From: Hofstenia miamia
Taxonomy: Eukaryota > Xenacoelomorpha > Acoela
Reading direction: 5' to 3'
Length of the DNA stretch: 64,000 nucleotides
Assembly: GCA_004352715.1 (NCBI GenBank)
Contig: SCFE01000068.1
Location: forward strand, 862,464 to 926,463
Shown: positions 60,777 through 64,000 of the stretch, piece by piece
How the letters are laid out: every line of letters begins with the position of its first letter
How positions within the stretch are numbered: position 1 is the stretch's first letter
Position numbers and translations under genes: made by a program
Notes under the pieces: model-generated
What the model was told of the DNA's origin: nothing
Seen by the model: the letters and a program-made list of their open reading frames with translations, nothing else
Database searches by the model: none

Positions 60777-60961
60777 ACAGCCATGCTCCCTGTTTGGCTA
60801 ACAAATAAGAATGTTAAAGGCAACTTAGTAAATACATTGCATATTTTCTTTAACAATAACAGAGGGGTTTTATAATTTTGATGTAAAATTTAAATGAACA
60901 AAGGGCATGATGCAATTTAATAAATCGAGGAAAGATATATTATTGAAAAATTAATTTTGGA

Positions 60962-61062
60962 ATATATATATATATATATANNNNNNNNNNNNNNNNNNNN
61001 NNNNNNNNNNNNNNNNNNNNNNNNNNNNNNNNNNNNNNNNNNNNNNNNNNNNNNNNNNNNNN
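60962..61062. repeat. (TA)n array running into an 82-base N gap
   Basis: TA repeat to 60980, then N to 61062. Confidence 0.95.
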
Positions 61063-61165
61063 TTTATCAGAGTCAGTAAACTATGTGCTTAAGCCATTTC
61101 TGATGTCAAAATTGGGAAAAAAACAAAAAAACATGCGTAGACTCCAATCTTGTTTCAAAATAATA

Positions 61166-61279
61166 CGTAGCGCCCCCTGTATACTTAGCGCCGATATATA
61201 TTTGACAACCTTTACCAAAGCGCCCGTGTATATTTGGTGATTTATACTTAGCGCCCGTATAAATATATATATATATATG
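61166..61279 (+). repeat. Short GC-containing repeats ending in (TA)n
   Basis: AGCGCC occurs four times in about 90 bp, twice inside TATACTTAGCGCC (61180-61192, 61243-61255). The spacing is irregular. A (TA)n array follows at 61262. Confidence 0.6.
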
Positions 61280-61324
61280 GGTCTAAAAATTTAAATTGAA
61301 AAAAAATTTTTTGCTGGTTTTCAC

Positions 61325-61690
61325 AAATATTCGTCGTAATTTCTCAGCAAAAATGCTTGGATCAACTTCCAACCTAATTCATTAGCTTCCAAATTAAAAA
61401 CTAAATCTACATCTACTAAAGTCCTTTAAAGATGCATAGGTTATGTATTACTTTGTTTTTTTTTTTTATTTTTAACAACCCACTATACCGTCTTGATCCT
61501 ATATTTTGGGGAATAATCGTTAATATCTCAGTGAATAATGCTTGGATCGACTTCGAACCTAATTCATTAGCTTCCAAATTAAAAACTACATCTACTAAAG
61601 TCCTCTAAAGATGTATAGGATATGGATTACTTATTTGTTTTTATTTTGAACAACTCACTATACCGGCTTGATCCTATATTTTGGGGATAT
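61325..61690 (+). repeat. Two-unit tandem duplication, about 185-bp period
   Basis: GCTTGGATC begins at 61355 and 61540, followed in both by CCTAATTCATTAGCTTCCAA and later by TTGATCCTATATTTTGGGG. Divergence is visible throughout, so the duplication is not recent and not an assembly overlap. Confidence 0.85.
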
Positions 61691-62292
61691 GCATTATGCA
61701 TTAAAGGGCAATAGAGAAATTTTTATATGAGGTCCTGCACCAGTTTACATTGAGTCAAAATGACGGAATGCAAGGAATTGCCTAAGTGGAGACCATTGAC
61801 GCTGCAAGTTCATTAATTAATACTAATGGAAAGAATGCTGCGCAGGATAAAGAGCCTTGACTTCATTCAGCTGACATTATGTTATCCATTAATAATGTAA
61901 TTTTTGGGATATATATTATTATTACGCATACTTATGACATAGATGGCACACTTTGCACATTAGTGCAGGTTGCTTAAATGTAAAAAAGTTATAATTTAGG
62001 TTTGCAGAATCCAACAAGTGCTATATCTTCTGCTAAAAACAACACAACAAGAATGCTTCTTGTTATTACTTTCATATTCAAATTCACTTCTACATTTTTG
62101 TCACTATATTAAAACGTCCAATTTTTGAATTTGGTAGCATTTATCAGAAAATAACAATGTTGCTAATGGTAATCAACCTCGTTGTGAACTTCTTTGTATA
62201 TACATTCGCTAATGTCAAATTCAGAAGAGCAATGATTAAATTTGTAAAAGTATTTTAATACATTCACATAATTGAATATTTAATCCTGTATA
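61691..62292. other. No recognisable gene
   Basis: AT-rich spacer before a Tc1 element. Confidence 0.4.
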
Positions 62293-62362
62293 CAGTGGTG
62301 GCCATAATTCACTTGGCAGCAAAAAAATAATAAAATACTACAGTGTACTTGCATGAAAGTGC

Positions 62363-62363
62363 G

Positions 62364-62427
<64 letters not shown>
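62363..62427. repeat. (TA)n microsatellite
   Basis: Long TA array with two TG interruptions at its start, inside the Tc1 element. Confidence 0.95.
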
Positions 62428-62430
<3 letters not shown>

Positions 62431-62527
62431 GTTATTATTTACTGACAACTAATAGCTTTAATGGCATCCCTGGCATTCTTATGGAGCATAAAACATAGAC
62501 CTGTTATATAACTCTTATTATTTAGAC

Positions 62528-62874
62528 ATGACAGGCAAAGCGATTCCACCCAATTTAAGGGTGCAAATCGTGAGTCTACATGGTACAGCTACATGTGAAA
62601 TAATGCAATTGCCATTCGATTCAGCATCAACCATGCAGAAGTGGCTGGCACTCTTCATTTTCATCAAAGACTACATGTCACAACCCAAATGAAAGATCAA
62701 GCCATTTTGAGGGCCTTTGATGCTGAATTGTCTAGTGCATCCACTATTCATCAATGCCTTATTGATGAAGAATTTTATTCATACAAGTCATGTTTATCAC
62801 CCAGAGTGTTTATGACAGGATTATGTTTGCAAAAACGCATTAAAATTGGACTGTGGATCAATGATCGTCGGTAA
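62528..62874 (+). pseudogene. Tc1 transposase N-terminal remnant
   Basis: ATG 62528 opens MTGKAIPPNLRVQIVSLHGT, the start of a Tc1 paired-type helix-turn-helix; SASTMQKWL follows. The frame stops at 62690-62692, while a second frame from about 62641 (LHFHQRLHVTTQMKDQAILR) continues to 62874, so one frameshift splits the gene. No DDE motif follows before the right terminus. Confidence 0.65.
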
Positions 62875-63183
62875 TGTTAAAAAATGCAACTTTTCTGATT
62901 TGTACCCAGTCCAAAAATTGTTGAAGAAGAGTGGAAGTGAAAGCTACCCATTAGAGTCACGCATCATACATTGACGAGATACATCTGATAAAAAACTTTG
63001 GGAGGCAAGAATTCCGCTTTCTAACTGAATGAAGAAATTCTTGCTGTAAAAGGTTGGCATTACACAACTAGTTTAAATAGCTTTTATGCAATCTTATGTG
63101 TTCTTGTGCAATATAGTTTTAAAATCAGTTATTTTTAGTATTTTCGTATTTTTAATGTAAAGACGGAATTATGGCCACCAATG

Positions 63184-63243
63184 TATATGTAAAATTTAAA
63201 TATCAAATTTAAAACATAAGAACACTTTAATAATATTGCACTA

Positions 63244-63279
<36 letters not shown>

Positions 63280-64000
63280 AAATATATCAATCCAACATAG
63301 TAACTGCAGGGCGTTCTGTTAATTCTGTTCGAATTAGGGGGGCAGTTAGATTTTTTTAATTCTAAAATATACAATTTTCTAATGAAAGTATAAAAATTAG
63401 CTTGAATTGGTTTGAAATAACTATCAATTACAGTGCAGCAGTCAATCTGACGTAATTTGCTCTTGCAGAACTAACTCTAGTCAAACGAAGGTAGTACATG
63501 TCATAGAGGCAGATAAAGAGAAATATTAAAAGGCTAGAATATGGTTTTTGTAAATGTCTTCCACAAGGAAATGCCAAATACAGGGAGTTCCTCAAAATAC
63601 TCATTCCCACTCAAAATCATAATCTTTAGAATTTCACAATAGGCTCACCAAACTCACACTGTACTCAACTTTGGTTGGAGTAGCTAACACTATTTTTGCA
63701 ATACACGGAATTTCTTGATTCGCATGAGGTAATTGGTATCTAAACATCCATGTTGTTAAAAATTTCAGTTACATTTCTGTCAAAATTGAGAAAAAACGAT
63801 TTAATATTTGTTGTTCAAAACAATTTTCTATCCACAACACAATTGCGAACATTTTTTCAAATGTAGATTTTTGTAATTAATGATCATAGCAATTTTCATT
63901 AGCCATATAGGTATTGCATTGAGGCGAATGTGTACTTAGCGTAAATTTTCATGTAAAAAATACAGAGCCTTAATACATATATATATATATATATATATAT
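63184..64000. other. No recognisable gene; microsatellites
   Basis: (TA)n arrays at 63249-63276 and 63976-64000, the latter running off the window. The rest is AT-rich and unassigned. Confidence 0.5.

Larger units (their letters stand above)
62293..63183 (+). mobile_element. Internally deleted Tc1 element with intact ends
   Basis: The left end CAGTGGTGGCCATAATTC and the inverse of the right end CATTGGTGGCCATAATTC differ at one base of 18. TA flanks both sides. The 891-bp element contains a (TA)n array near its left end (62363-62427) and only the N-terminal transposase region. Confidence 0.85.

Overview
The window is eukaryotic, AT-rich (roughly 30% GC by eye) and invertebrate-like. Coding exons are split by GT-AG introns of 0.2-3 kb, intergenic space is large, (TA)n arrays are abundant, and the DNA is crowded with decayed metazoan-type transposons (APE-type LINEs, hAT, Tc1/mariner, piggyBac-like, one LTR end). 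The phylum cannot be fixed from the sequence. Four runs of N are present (11315-11472, 37197-38196, 53544-54543, 60981-61062), all beside (TA)n. | Host genes: the best supported are two paralogous alpha/beta-hydrolases of the monoglyceride-lipase type, both on the minus strand in head-to-tail order (28829-32343 and 9925-16510). I rebuilt each from three exons with conserved splice positions, giving 312 and 314 residues with a complete Ser-Asp-His triad. A third likely host gene is an intronless secreted glycoprotein on the minus strand (50530-52353). Two plus-strand fragments of a rhodopsin-like GPCR (46063-46441, broken by a stop, and 58211-58365) share sequence and splice phase and look like relics of a receptor family. 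| Layout: 1-1908, an unrecognised long ORF followed by a polypurine tract and a putative LTR; 3190-5815, LINE with endonuclease and reverse transcriptase remnants; 6130-9207, antisense LINE tail and a 2.5 kb foldback-like element; 9925-16510, lipase copy B with a hAT MITE in intron 2; 18711-20163, GC-rich Tc1/mariner-type transposase pseudogene and a hAT fragment; 21-24.3 kb, short repeats; 25590-27288, a hAT element with a perfect 8-bp target duplication, its left end duplicated in tandem; 28829-32343, lipase copy A; 32.5-45.3 kb, mixed hAT, LINE, Tc1, mariner and piggyBac-like remnants; 46-58.4 kb, GPCR relics, an internally deleted mariner that keeps only its DNA-binding domain, the glycoprotein gene and a Tc1 transposase cut by a gap; 60-64 kb, microsatellites, short tandem repeats and a deleted Tc1 element. 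| The lipases probably act on monoacylglycerols or related lipid esters in the cytosol or at membranes. No operon-like or functional clustering beyond tandem duplication is visible. Most of the rest is transposon-derived. tRNA and other small RNA genes could not be searched for rigorously by eye.
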